Positions 32,897-41,060 of a stretch of DNA of 42,754 bases are shown in pieces. The stretch's first letter is position 1. The number at the start of each line of letters is the position of its first letter. The notes beneath the pieces are model-generated. The model did no database searches and was not told the origin of the DNA. It was given only the letters and a program-made list of their open reading frames with translations. The DNA comes from Actinomycetes bacterium (lineage in GTDB: Bacteria; Actinomycetota; Acidimicrobiia; Acidimicrobiales; RAAP-2): positions 1-42,754 of the forward strand of contig JAKBTL010000009.1 of NCBI GenBank assembly GCA_021844425.1, in the 5' to 3' direction. Made by a program: the position numbers and the translations under genes.

Positions 32897-35044
32897 TCAG
32901 GAGGCGGCCGGTGCGGGTGCTGCCGACGCGGCGGGCGACGAGGACGCGACCGGCACAGCGGGCACCGTGATGCCCACCGGCGTCTCCAGGGGAAAGTGGC
33001 ACGCCGCCGTGTGGCCGTTGCCGAAGTCCATGATCGGCGGCTCTTCCACTGCGCACTTCTCCTCCGCCCTCGGGCAGCGCGTGCGGAACCGGCACCCCGA
33101 AGGCGGGTCGACAGCGGACGGCAGCTCTCCGCGTACGCCCTTTGCCTGGAGCTTCTCGCGGGCCTTCTGCGGATGGGGATCGGGAACCGCGTCGAGCAGG
33201 CCGCGGGTGTAGTGGTGCGCCGGATGGTCGTAGACCTCGTGGGCCGGCCCGGTCTCGACCAGCTTGCCCAGGTACATGACGCCGATCGTGTCAGCCATGT
33301 ACCGGACGACGCCCAGGTCGTGCGAGATGAGGACAAGGGTGAGGCCGTGGCGGTCCTGGAGGTCCTTCATGAGGTTCAGGATCTGGGCCTGGATCGACAC
33401 GTCGAGGGCCGAGACGGGCTCGTCGGCCACGATGAGCTTGGGGCCGAGCGCGAGGGCACGAGCGAGCCCGATCCTCTGGCGCTGCCCTCCTGAGAACTCG
33501 TGGGGGTACCGCTCGACCGAGGCGCGGCTGAGGCCGACCTCCTCCAGCAGCTCGTCGACGCGGCGGCGCTGGTCGGCCGCGCTCCCGACGCGCTGGACCT
33601 TGAGCGGCTCCCGGATGATCGTGCCGACCCGCATGCGGGGGTCGAGGGACGCGTAGGGGTCCTGGAACATGAGCTGCACATCGCGGCGCAGCCGGCGGAG
33701 TGCAGCACCGTGCAAGTCCTGCACCTCTCGGCCCTCGAAGCGGATCTTGCCGCCGTTCGCCCGCTCGAGCGCGACGACGAGGCGGCCCACCGTCGTCTTC
33801 CCGCAGCCCGACTCGCCGACCAGGCCGTAGACCTCGCCCTTCTTGATGCTGAAGGAGACCCCGGAGACGGCCTTCACCGACCCGACCTTGTGGCGGAAGA
33901 TGCCGCCCTTCAAGACCGGGAACTCCTTCACCAAGCCGTCGGTGCCGAGCATCTCGGGACGCGCTTCGAGCTCGGCCTCCCGGGCGGCGAGGAACGCGTT
34001 CTCCTCCTCCTGGGTGCTCAGCACCTCGACCGAGATCGAGCGGTGCTCGACGTTCACCGGGTGGAAGCAGGCGAAGCGGTGCGACACCGCGCTGTCCATG
34101 TCCGGGTCGGTCGTCTCTTCGAGGGGAGGCTCCTCCTCCCGGCACCGGTCGGTCGCGAACTGGCAGCGCGGGTGGAAGCGGCAGTTGGTGTGCTTCAAGG
34201 AGAGGTCGGGCGGGAGCCCGGGGATGCTGACCAGCCGGTCGGTGCGCTTCTGGTCCAGCTTCGGCACCGACGCCAAGAGCGCGTCGGTGTAAGGGTGGCG
34301 CATCCGGGCGAAGAGCGTGTCGGTGCTCGCCTCCTCGGCGATCTTGCCGGCGTACATGACGATCACGCGATCGGTCCGGCCGGCGATGACGCCCATGTCG
34401 TGGGTGATGAGGATGACCGCCATGCGCAGGCGTGCACGCAGCTCGTCGATCAGGTCCAGGATCTGGGCCTGGATCGTGACGTCGAGGGCGGTGGTCGGCT
34501 CGTCGGCGATCAGGAGCTTCGGGTCGCAGGCGAGCGCGATGGCGATCATCACCCTCTGGCGGAGACCTCCCGACAGCTCGTGCGGGTACTGGTCGAGGCG
34601 CTCTGCCGGCCGCGGCATCTCCACGAGGCGGAGCACCTCGACCGCGCGCTCGCGAGCCTGCTCCTTCGTCACGTCGCGGTGGAGGAGGACGGCCTCGGAG
34701 ATCTGCCTGCCGATCGTCATGGTCGGGTTGAGCGAGGTCATCGGGTCCTGGGGGATCATCGCGACCTCGTTGCCGCGGACGTGGCGCATCTGCTTCTCGG
34801 AGAGCTCGGCGATGTCCCGGCCGTTGAGCACGATGTTGCCCCCGCTCACGTGGCCGTTGGTCGGGAGCAGCCGCATGATCGAGAGGCCGGTCGTGCTCTT
34901 GCCGCACCCGGACTCCCCCACGATCCCGACCGACTCGCCCTCTGCGACGGAGAAGGTCACGTTGTCCACCGCGACGACGTTGGCCGTGCGCGTGTGGAAC
35001 TCGGTGCGGAGCTGGTTGACTTCGAGGACGTCGCGGCCTGGCAT
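32897..35044 (-). CDS. Fused double ATPase of a peptide/nickel-type ABC importer (DppD-DppF fusion)
   Basis: A 715-aa protein with two complete nucleotide-binding domains. First half: Walker A GESGCGKS (43-50), signature LSGGLRQR, Walker [13 protein letters not shown], then the oligopeptide C-terminal module with [10 protein letters not shown] and further Cys. Second half: GESGCGKT (near 417), [27 protein letters not shown], and another Cys module [14 protein letters not shown]. In most bacteria these are separate proteins (DppD and DppF). An Ala/Pro/Ser tail ends it. ATG 35044 is used; an upstream reading from 35155 is unsupported. It faces away from the binding-protein gene across a 470-base spacer; the two permeases lie beyond that gene, and all four together make one importer. 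Confidence 0.93.
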   Translation of the reverse strand: MPGRDVLEVNQLRTEFHTRTANVVAVDNVTFSVAEGESVGIVGESGCGKSTTGLSIMRLLPTNGHVSGGNIVLNGRDIAELSEKQMRHVRGNEVAMIPQDPMTSLNPTMTIGRQISEAVLLHRDVTKEQARERAVEVLRLVEMPRPAERLDQYPHELSGGLRQRVMIAIALACDPKLLIADEPTTALDVTIQAQILDLIDELRARLRMAVILITHDMGVIAGRTDRVIVMYAGKIAEEASTDTLFARMRHPYTDALLASVPKLDQKRTDRLVSIPGLPPDLSLKHTNCRFHPRCQFATDRCREEEPPLEETTDPDMDSAVSHRFACFHPVNVEHRSISVEVLSTQEEENAFLAAREAELEARPEMLGTDGLVKEFPVLKGGIFRHKVGSVKAVSGVSFSIKKGEVYGLVGESGCGKTTVGRLVVALERANGGKIRFEGREVQDLHGAALRRLRRDVQLMFQDPYASLDPRMRVGTIIREPLKVQRVGSAADQRRRVDELLEEVGLSRASVERYPHEFSGGQRQRIGLARALALGPKLIVADEPVSALDVSIQAQILNLMKDLQDRHGLTLVLISHDLGVVRYMADTIGVMYLGKLVETGPAHEVYDHPAHHYTRGLLDAVPDPHPQKAREKLQAKGVRGELPSAVDPPSGCRFRTRCPRAEEKCAVEEPPIMDFGNGHTAACHFPLETPVGITVPAVPVASSSPAASAAPAPAAS

Positions 35045-35514
35045 CGGCGCGAATCTAGCCCCGAGCACATACCTGCGCCCAGCAGGCTCGGGCTGCTTCG
35101 CACCCCATCGCACCCCATCGCGCCCCTTCGTGCGCCGAGCGACGGGAGCGTCCACCTTCCGCTACGCCGGACCGGCCGCGTCCGGCTGGAGGACACGGCG
35201 GCTGTCGAGAGAGACGCGCACGGTGCCCCCTTCGAACTTCGTTGCCTCCCGACGCTGAAGAAGCGGCCACACCGAACGATCTGCGTCTGGAACGCACAGC
35301 GCCGATCAATGTTCTGAGATCCAGGCAGAGCGTGCCGCGAATTGACAGGTGCTCCCAGAAAATGCCGTTGCGCTGAAGGAACGAAGCATGTTACGGTTCA
35401 GTGACCAGACGTCACGAGGTAAGAGGTGACCGTCCAAAGGGGGGCGAGCCGGACACGGAGACCGACAGCCAGGCCGGGGAAGTCCGTCGCACGAAGACAG
35501 GAAGGGCGTGGAGC
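35045..35514. other. 470-base divergent control region of the ABC importer
   Basis: No convincing gene. It holds a CGCACCCCAT duplication near 35100-35120 and a TTGACA at 35342-35347 with no matching -10 at normal distance. An inverted repeat GTGAC-N5-GTCAC (35401-35405 with 35411-35415) is a possible operator about 100 bases before the binding-protein start. The region must hold promoters for both directions. Confidence 0.4.
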
Positions 35515-37434
35515 ATGCGGAGCCGCTTCAGGATCATGAGATGGGTCGTCGCCTTGGGGGCGACGCTCGGGATGGTCTCGATGGGCTTGGTCACCATCTC
35601 GATCGCGGCACCCTCCGCCGGGGCGGTGACAAAGTCGGTCGTCACCGACGCCGGGCAGACAGGCTCGGCGCCGAACTACATCTTCCCGATGATGGGGCTC
35701 ACACACTTCGGCGTGAACAACATCGACTACTTCCAGTACTACATGTACCGGCCGCTCTACTGGTTCGGCAGCCACAAGTCGATCACACTGAACAAGAGGC
35801 TGTCGCTCGCCACACCCCCGAAGTTCTCCAACGGCGACAAGACGATCACCATCACGCTCAAGAACTACCGGTGGTCGGACACAGAGCCAGTCAGCGCGAC
35901 AGACGTCTTGTTCTTCATGAACCTCTGGCACCAGGATCCCACAGGCTACGCGGCGTACTTCCCGGGACCCGGGTTGCCGACCGGCGTGAAGTCGATCAAG
36001 GTCACAAGCCCCACGACGATCACCTTCACGATGAAGACGTCGATGAACCCGCACTGGTTCCTCTACAACGAGCTCTCGACCATCACCCCGTTCCCGCTCG
36101 CGTGGACACGCACGTCGCTCACAGCGGCCCCCGGCTCGGCGGGCTGCTTCAAGGCCCCGTTCGCGACGACCACACCGAAAGGACCGAACGCCGCGAAGTG
36201 CAAGGCGGTGTACGGCTTCTTGTCGGAGCAGTCCGGGTTCAACCCGACAAACCCGAAGCAGACCATCAACGCCTTCCCCACCTACGCGACGAGCAAGATC
36301 TGGAGCGTCGTGGACGGGCCCTGGAAGCTGACATCTTTCACGCCGACAGTCGGCTTCGTGATGGTCCCGAACCCGAAGTACTCGGGCCCGAACAAGCCCA
36401 AGATCAAGAAGTACGTCGACAAGGCGTACACGACGACACAGGCGATGTTCAACGCGCTCGCGAGCGGCACACTGGACGTCGGGCACCTCGGGAACACACT
36501 GCTGAGCGCCCCGGCGAAGAAGGCTGGCAAGCCGGGCGTCCTCCCGGTGCCCGGCCCGAACCCCCCGAGGCTCTCGACATACAACCTGGAGCCGGACCCC
36601 ACATGGGCGATCACATACATCCCGTACAACTTCAACTCGACGGGTGACACAGGCAACGCGGGCCCGATCTTCCGCCAGCTGTACTTCCGGCAGGCCGTGC
36701 AGCACCTGGTGGACCAGACACTGATCGTGGAGCGGCTGGTGAAGGGCTACGGGATGCCGAACTACGGGGTCATCCCCGACGCGGTCAAGAGCGCGTTCTT
36801 GACCAAGACATCCTACAAGAACCCCTACCCCTACAGCGTGTCCGCGGCCAGGTCGCTGCTGAAGGGGCACGGGTGGAAGGTGGCACCCGGTGGAGTCGAC
36901 ACCTGCGAGAAGCCGGGCACGGGCGCCGGCCACTGCGGCAAGGGCGTGAAGAAGGGAGCGAAGCTCGACTTCACAGTCTTGTACTCGAACCAGCCCACCT
37001 TGAACAAGACAATCATGGACACCTTGAAGAGCTCCTGGGCGCAGGCGGGCATCCGGGTGAACCTCTCGAGCGCGACGTTCAACACCGTCTACGGCGAGTC
37101 GTCACCCTGCCCGAAGGGCTGCAAGTGGGAGATCAACGACTGGGGAGGCTGGCTGTTCTCGCCGGACATCTACCCCTCGGGCACAGAGCTGCTGGTGAAG
37201 GGCGCGGCCTCCAACTCCGGGAGCTGGGCGACAAAGACGAGCACAGAGCTGATCGCCAAGACGCTCACCGGCAAGACAACGCTCGCCAAGTTCGCGAACT
37301 GGGAGGAGAAGCACCTTCCCTACATCTTCGAGAGCAGCGGCGTCCGGCTGTTCGAAGTCCACAAGGGCCTGGAAGGCGTGGCGCCGATGGACCCGCTGCT
37401 CACGCTCACACCGGCCACATTCCACTGGGCGTGA
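35515..37434 (+). CDS. ABC importer substrate-binding protein, family 5
   Basis: A 639-aa exported solute-binding protein of the SBP_bac_5 class (peptides, nickel or similar). The signal peptide has Arg-rich MRSRFRIMRWV, a hydrophobic core, and a likely SPase I site after PSAGA; no lipobox cysteine is present. Mature blocks include FSNGDKTITITLKNYRWSDTEPVSATDVLFF (quoted in parts: WSDTEPVSATDV), RQAVQHLVDQTLIVERL and the C-terminal WGGWLFSPDIYPSG. Several Cys pairs (GCFKAP/AKCKA, DTCEKP/GHCGK, SPCPKGCK) suggest disulfides outside the cell. ATG 35515 has GGAAGGG eight bases upstream. By hand count 32 of 68 Thr codons are ACA, 20 ACG, 16 ACC, 0 ACT, unlike neighbours. Permeases follow; the ATPase is divergent. 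Confidence 0.9.
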   Translation: MRSRFRIMRWVVALGATLGMVSMGLVTISIAAPSAGAVTKSVVTDAGQTGSAPNYIFPMMGLTHFGVNNIDYFQYYMYRPLYWFGSHKSITLNKRLSLATPPKFSNGDKTITITLKNYRWSDTEPVSATDVLFFMNLWHQDPTGYAAYFPGPGLPTGVKSIKVTSPTTITFTMKTSMNPHWFLYNELSTITPFPLAWTRTSLTAAPGSAGCFKAPFATTTPKGPNAAKCKAVYGFLSEQSGFNPTNPKQTINAFPTYATSKIWSVVDGPWKLTSFTPTVGFVMVPNPKYSGPNKPKIKKYVDKAYTTTQAMFNALASGTLDVGHLGNTLLSAPAKKAGKPGVLPVPGPNPPRLSTYNLEPDPTWAITYIPYNFNSTGDTGNAGPIFRQLYFRQAVQHLVDQTLIVERLVKGYGMPNYGVIPDAVKSAFLTKTSYKNPYPYSVSAARSLLKGHGWKVAPGGVDTCEKPGTGAGHCGKGVKKGAKLDFTVLYSNQPTLNKTIMDTLKSSWAQAGIRVNLSSATFNTVYGESSPCPKGCKWEINDWGGWLFSPDIYPSGTELLVKGAASNSGSWATKTSTELIAKTLTGKTTLAKFANWEEKHLPYIFESSGVRLFEVHKGLEGVAPMDPLLTLTPATFHWA

Positions 37435-37498
37435 CCGCAGCGAAGACGTGACGAGGAGCGCCCAGGGCATCTGCGCCGGATCGCAGCGGTGAGGGCCG

Positions 37499-38455
37499 GT
37501 GATCGGGTACCTGGTCAGACGCGTCCTCCAGGCGGTGATCGTCGTCCTCGGCGTCATCGTCATCGTCTTCCTGCTGTCGCGCCTCATCCCAGGCGGGGAG
37601 GCCCACGCCGTCCTCGGCGTCAAGGCGACGCCCGAGCTCGTCCGTGAGTTCAACCGCGCCAACGGGTTCACACAGCCGCTGTGGGTGCAGTTCTGGCACT
37701 ACCTGATCGGGCTCCCGCTCCTTCACCTGGGCTACTCGTACAAGTTCACGGAGCCGGTCTGGGACGTGATCTCGACCCGGTTGCCCAAGACCCTCGTCCT
37801 CGTCGGGACCTCGACGCTTCTCGCGCTCGCCGTCGCGGTCCCTCTGGGCGTGCTCCAGGTGGTGAGGAAGAACAAGCCCAGCGACTACGCGCTCACCGGG
37901 CTCGCCTTCATCCTCTACTCGATGCCGTCGTTCTTCCTCGGCACGCTGCTCATCGAGTGGTTCGCGTTCGACGCCAAGCTGCTCCCGGTCTCGCCGCCGT
38001 CCGGCGCGTCGCCGTTCGCGGTGTGGACCGACCCGAGGGGGTTCATCCTCCCCGTCGTCACGCTCGCGGCGATCACGGTCGCCGGGTTCAGCCGGTACAT
38101 GCGGTCGTCGCTGCTCGACGCCATGGCCGAGGACTACATCCGGACCGCGAGGGCGAAGGGTGCGAGCGGGCGCCGAGTGCTCTACGGACACGCGCTGCGC
38201 AACGCGCTGATCCCGATCATCACGCTGCTCGGCCTCTCCCTTCCGGGGATCGTGAGCGGGGCGGTCATCGTGGAGGACCTCTTCAACTACCCGGGCATGG
38301 GCCTCCTCACCGTGCAGGCTGCGACGAACGCGGACATCCCGACGGTGCTCGGGACGACCCTCGTGATCACGGTCGCCACGGTCGCCGGGTCGCTCGTGGC
38401 GGACATCCTCTACGTGATCGTGGATCCGCGGATTCGCTACGGAGGCACATTTTGA
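37499..38455 (+). CDS. ABC importer permease, DppB type
   Basis: A 318-aa membrane permease of the peptide/nickel class. It opens YLVRRVLQAVIVVLGVIVIV with FLLSRLIPGG, typical of DppB, and has six hydrophobic segments. The ATPase-docking EAA loop is AEDYIRTARAKGASGRRVL (near residues 212-230), followed by HALRNALIPIITLLGL. GTG 37499 is preceded by GAGGG. The gene lies 64 bases after the binding-protein stop and overlaps dppC by four bases. It pairs with the next permease and the fused ATPase. Confidence 0.93.
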   Translation: MIGYLVRRVLQAVIVVLGVIVIVFLLSRLIPGGEAHAVLGVKATPELVREFNRANGFTQPLWVQFWHYLIGLPLLHLGYSYKFTEPVWDVISTRLPKTLVLVGTSTLLALAVAVPLGVLQVVRKNKPSDYALTGLAFILYSMPSFFLGTLLIEWFAFDAKLLPVSPPSGASPFAVWTDPRGFILPVVTLAAITVAGFSRYMRSSLLDAMAEDYIRTARAKGASGRRVLYGHALRNALIPIITLLGLSLPGIVSGAVIVEDLFNYPGMGLLTVQAATNADIPTVLGTTLVITVATVAGSLVADILYVIVDPRIRYGGTF

Positions 38456-39465
38456 CCGACGCGGACGACAGAGCCAGGGACACACCGGCGTTCGGCGCGA
38501 GCGCGACGGACAGCCCGGTCGCAGTCAGCCTCGACCTCGTCGTCCCGTCGGCGGCCGCGCAGGCGGGCGAGCCCCCCGAAGGCGGCGAAGCGCAGGCGAC
38601 CGGCGGCATCGGCAGGCAGATCCTGCGCGTGTTCCTCGAGCACAAGCTCGCGGTCGCGAGCCTCGCCTTCATCGTGCTCGTCATCCTGTTCTGCTGGGTG
38701 GGCCCGCTCGTCTACCACACGAACCAGACCAACCAGCAGGCCGCCTTGTTCAACCCGGAGAACGCTCCGCCAGGGGCGACAGGAGGGAAGTTCCCGCTCG
38801 GGACGACACAGACCGGGTTCGACGTCCTCGGCCGGCTCATGTTCGGCGGGCAAGCCTCCATGACCGTCGGGCTCCTCTCGGCGCTCGTGGCGACGGTCGT
38901 CGGTGTCGCCTACGGCGCCGCCGCCGGGTTCTTCGGCCGGTGGCTGGACGCCTTGATGATGCGCATCGTGGACATCGTGCTCTCGATCCCGGTGCTCTTT
39001 CTCCTGATCGCACTCGTCACGATCTTCCACAGCTCCGAGCTGCTGCTCATCTTCGTGATCGCCGGCGTCAGCTGGCTCGTCCCCGCACGTCTCGTCCGCG
39101 GCGAGACGCTGACGCTCCGCACGCGGGAGTACGTCCAGGCGGTCCGGGCGATGGGAGGAGGCGGAGGCCGCATCATCGGCCGCCACATCATCCCGAACGC
39201 CGTAGGGACGATCGTGGTGTTCGCCACCTTCCAAGTGGCGACATCGATCCTGATCCTCGCGGCGCTCGGGTTCCTCGGGTTCGGCATCCCCGCGCCCGGC
39301 ACGGACTGGGGCACGATGCTCTCGAACGCCGTGGGGACGATCGGCAACGGGTGGTGGTGGGAGATCTACCCGGTCGGCGCGCTGATCGTCCTCGTGGTCG
39401 TCGCGTTCAACTTCATCGGCGACGCGCTGCGCGACGCGCTCGAGGTGCGCACGCAGCGACGCTGA
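38452..39465 (+). CDS. ABC importer permease, DppC type
   Basis: A 337-aa second permease. After an unconserved N-terminal stretch of about 55 residues (Asp/Ala/Gly-rich) comes RVFLEHKLAVASLAFIVLVIL, the usual DppC opening, then GTTQTGFDVLGRLMFGGQ and the EAA loop REYVQAVRAMGGGGGRIIGRH. The TTG start at 38452 overlaps the dppB stop (TTTTGA) and has GGAGG six bases upstream, a strong case for an unusual start codon. No clear terminator follows. It completes the two-permease channel of the importer. Confidence 0.93.
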   Translation: MTDADDRARDTPAFGASATDSPVAVSLDLVVPSAAAQAGEPPEGGEAQATGGIGRQILRVFLEHKLAVASLAFIVLVILFCWVGPLVYHTNQTNQQAALFNPENAPPGATGGKFPLGTTQTGFDVLGRLMFGGQASMTVGLLSALVATVVGVAYGAAAGFFGRWLDALMMRIVDIVLSIPVLFLLIALVTIFHSSELLLIFVIAGVSWLVPARLVRGETLTLRTREYVQAVRAMGGGGGRIIGRHIIPNAVGTIVVFATFQVATSILILAALGFLGFGIPAPGTDWGTMLSNAVGTIGNGWWWEIYPVGALIVLVVVAFNFIGDALRDALEVRTQRR

Positions 39466-39774
39466 ACCGTCGCGATCACGGTCATGCTCCGATCGGCTTC
39501 GAGGTCGCCGATTGGCGTGCTCGTGCGTAGGCCCGCTACGCTACCCAGCCGACCTTGGGCAGCCGGACGGTCGAGTGCCGTCGCGGACTGATGGAGGACC
39601 TCACCGAGCAACTGACGATCTCGGCATCACACCAACCGGCCGCACACCCTACGGCGCAGCTGCCAGGACGGGACCTGCCTTCCGCACACCGTCCGGGGAC
39701 ATGCATGCGATGGCCGGCGCCACGCACGACACCGAGCAGGGGGGCGTTCACCACGCCCTACTACGGGAGGTGCA
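39466..39774. other. 309-base region upstream of the Rpf-like gene
   Basis: No gene supported. A TTGGCG (39512-39517) and TACGCT (39537-39542) pair with a 19-base spacer is a weak promoter candidate. A hairpin GGGCGT/ACGCCC (39742-39747 with 39753-39758) lies just before the ribosome binding site of the next gene. Upstream regions of actinobacterial rpf genes often hold a c-di-AMP (ydaO) riboswitch; I could not recognise its conserved blocks here. Confidence 0.35.
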
Positions 39775-40440
39775 ATGCGCACGCGCATCGCACGGGACGC
39801 GGCGCGAGTTGCTGCGGGATCCGTCCACACGTTCAAGAAACGCCCAATCGATCGAGCGCGCCGGTTGGCGGCGCCTGGCCTGATGGTCTTCGCGCTGGTC
39901 GGCGTCGCGCTGATCGCTGCGGCGGTGACCGCCGCAGCCGCTCTGGGAGCGAAGACGCCTCGAGCCGGGTACCGCTACCGGTTCTCTCACTACGCGGCGC
40001 TGGCGAGCGCCATTACGGGCGAAGGAGGCAGCGGCAGCGCACTGGCCGTCCGCGAGCGGACGTTCAGCGGGATCCGCTGGCTCGAGGACTGGGAGGCGGC
40101 GCATCGGCCGCCGCCGCCGCCCCCAGCACCGCCGCCCCCAGCACCGCCGCCATCGGCGGCGCCGGCACCTGCGCCGGCACCTGCGCCGGTCATCACCGAC
40201 GCGACGAGCACGACAACGCCTGACTGGGCCTGCATTCGCGTGCACGAGTCCGGCGACAGGTTCAACTCGCCCACAGCGCCGGGTGGAGCGTACGGGTTCC
40301 TCGAGGGCACGTGGCTCTCCCTCGGCTACTCGGGGTGGCCATACGAGGCCTCGCCGGCGGTCCAGAGCCAGGCGGCGCTCTTCCTCTACAACGAGCTCGG
40401 CTGGCAGCCGTGGAGCACCCGCTTCGTGTGCGGCCTGTGA
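39775..40440 (+). CDS. Rpf-like transglycosylase with Pro/Ala-rich linker
   Basis: A 221-aa protein with a membrane/signal helix near residues 35-60 (LMVFALVGVALIAAAVTAAA), a Pro/Ala linker (about 110-140, PPPPPPAPPPPAP type) and a C-terminal domain of the resuscitation-promoting-factor/transglycosylase fold. That domain has WACIRVHESGDRF with the likely catalytic Glu, GGAYGFLEGTW, SPAVQSQAALFLYNELGW and W-R-VCGL with a second Cys for a disulfide. Such enzymes cleave peptidoglycan and can promote regrowth. ATG 39775 has GGGAGG five bases upstream. No second copy or LysM/G5 domain is present. Placement at the cell surface is inferred from the N-terminal helix. Confidence 0.82.
   Translation: MRTRIARDAARVAAGSVHTFKKRPIDRARRLAAPGLMVFALVGVALIAAAVTAAAALGAKTPRAGYRYRFSHYAALASAITGEGGSGSALAVRERTFSGIRWLEDWEAAHRPPPPPPAPPPPAPPPSAAPAPAPAPAPVITDATSTTTPDWACIRVHESGDRFNSPTAPGGAYGFLEGTWLSLGYSGWPYEASPAVQSQAALFLYNELGWQPWSTRFVCGL
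40108..40188 (+). repeat. Pro/Ala-coding repeat in the Rpf-like linker
   Basis: CCGCCGCCGCCCCCAGCA-type units followed by GCGCCGGCACCT repeated exactly. They code the PPPPPAPPPPAP and APAPAPAP linker. Confidence 0.8.
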
Positions 40441-40465
40441 GGCGACGTGCGAGGCGGCTGAATTC

Positions 40466-40612
40466 ATGGTCGGTGCCGTCGTCAGCTGCGAATACGGCGA
40501 ATGCGGCAAGCCCCAGCGCGTGCTCGTCGACCCGTCCGTCACGCGCGACGTGCACCTGAGCCTGACCAGAGCACAGGTCGGCACCCTGCCGCCCGTCGAC
40601 CTGCAGCGCTGA
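40466..40612 (+). CDS. Possible 48-aa small protein
   Basis: An ATG at 40466 opens a 48-residue frame with GC-rich third positions like real genes in the window. It contains CEYGECG, which could bind metal or form a disulfide, and ends PPVDLQR. A GAGG lies 12 bases upstream, rather far. It follows the Rpf-like stop by 25 bases on the same strand. I do not recognise it, and chance is possible at this length in high-GC DNA. Confidence 0.35.
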   Translation: MVGAVVSCEYGECGKPQRVLVDPSVTRDVHLSLTRAQVGTLPPVDLQR

Positions 40613-40652
40613 GGACGATCGGGACTGCGGCACCCCGCGCGGGGCACCGCGC

Positions 40653-41060
40653 CTAGCGGACCAGCTGACGGTCCGGCGTGATGCGCAGGATCACCCGATC
40701 GCTTCTGATCGGGTTCTGGTAAGGCGTCCCCTGGTACTTCTGGCTCAGGCTCTCGAGGTGGCGGCGAGCCTCGTCGCCGACGACCGTCTCGGTCACCCTG
40801 CCCCTCACTTCGGCGTAGTGGTAGGGGTTGTCCCTGTCGAAGACGGTGACGGTGACGCGCGGGTCGCGTTGGACGTTTCGGAACTTCTGCCGTTCGACCT
40901 CCGTGTTCACCAGCAGCTGGTCGTCGGTGGCGTCCACCCACATGATGTGCGTCTGAGGTTGACCGTCGGGCATCAAGGTGGTGAGCGCGGCGAAGTTCTT
41001 CCCTGATGCCATCTCCTTCACAGCGGCGTCGAGCATGTCGACAAGGGTAGCGTCCGTCAC
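40653..41060 (-). CDS. PPOX-class F420-dependent oxidoreductase, short type
   Basis: A 135-aa split-barrel protein of the actinobacterial PPOX class. The pattern FAALTTLMPDGQPQTHIMWVD, then LVNTEVERQKFRNVQRDPRVTV and YAEVRGRV, is typical of TIGR03618-like F420-binding proteins; the cofactor is inferred from the family. It is distinct from the PPOX gene at 4.9 kb and has no insert. Start GTG 41060 overlaps the stop of the aminotransferase gene by four bases, so the two are co-translated. Substrate unknown. Confidence 0.85.
   Translation of the reverse strand: MTDATLVDMLDAAVKEMASGKNFAALTTLMPDGQPQTHIMWVDATDDQLLVNTEVERQKFRNVQRDPRVTVTVFDRDNPYHYAEVRGRVTETVVGDEARRHLESLSQKYQGTPYQNPIRSDRVILRITPDRQLVR

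Noticed and set aside
35342-35363. Promoter built on TTGACA at 35342
   Set aside because: A perfect -35 hexamer but no plausible -10 at 16-19 bases; nearby AT-rich AAAATG is only about ten bases away.
39466-39774. c-di-AMP (ydaO) riboswitch before the Rpf-like gene
   Set aside because: Expected from actinobacterial precedent, but I could not find its conserved blocks by eye; a covariance search is needed.
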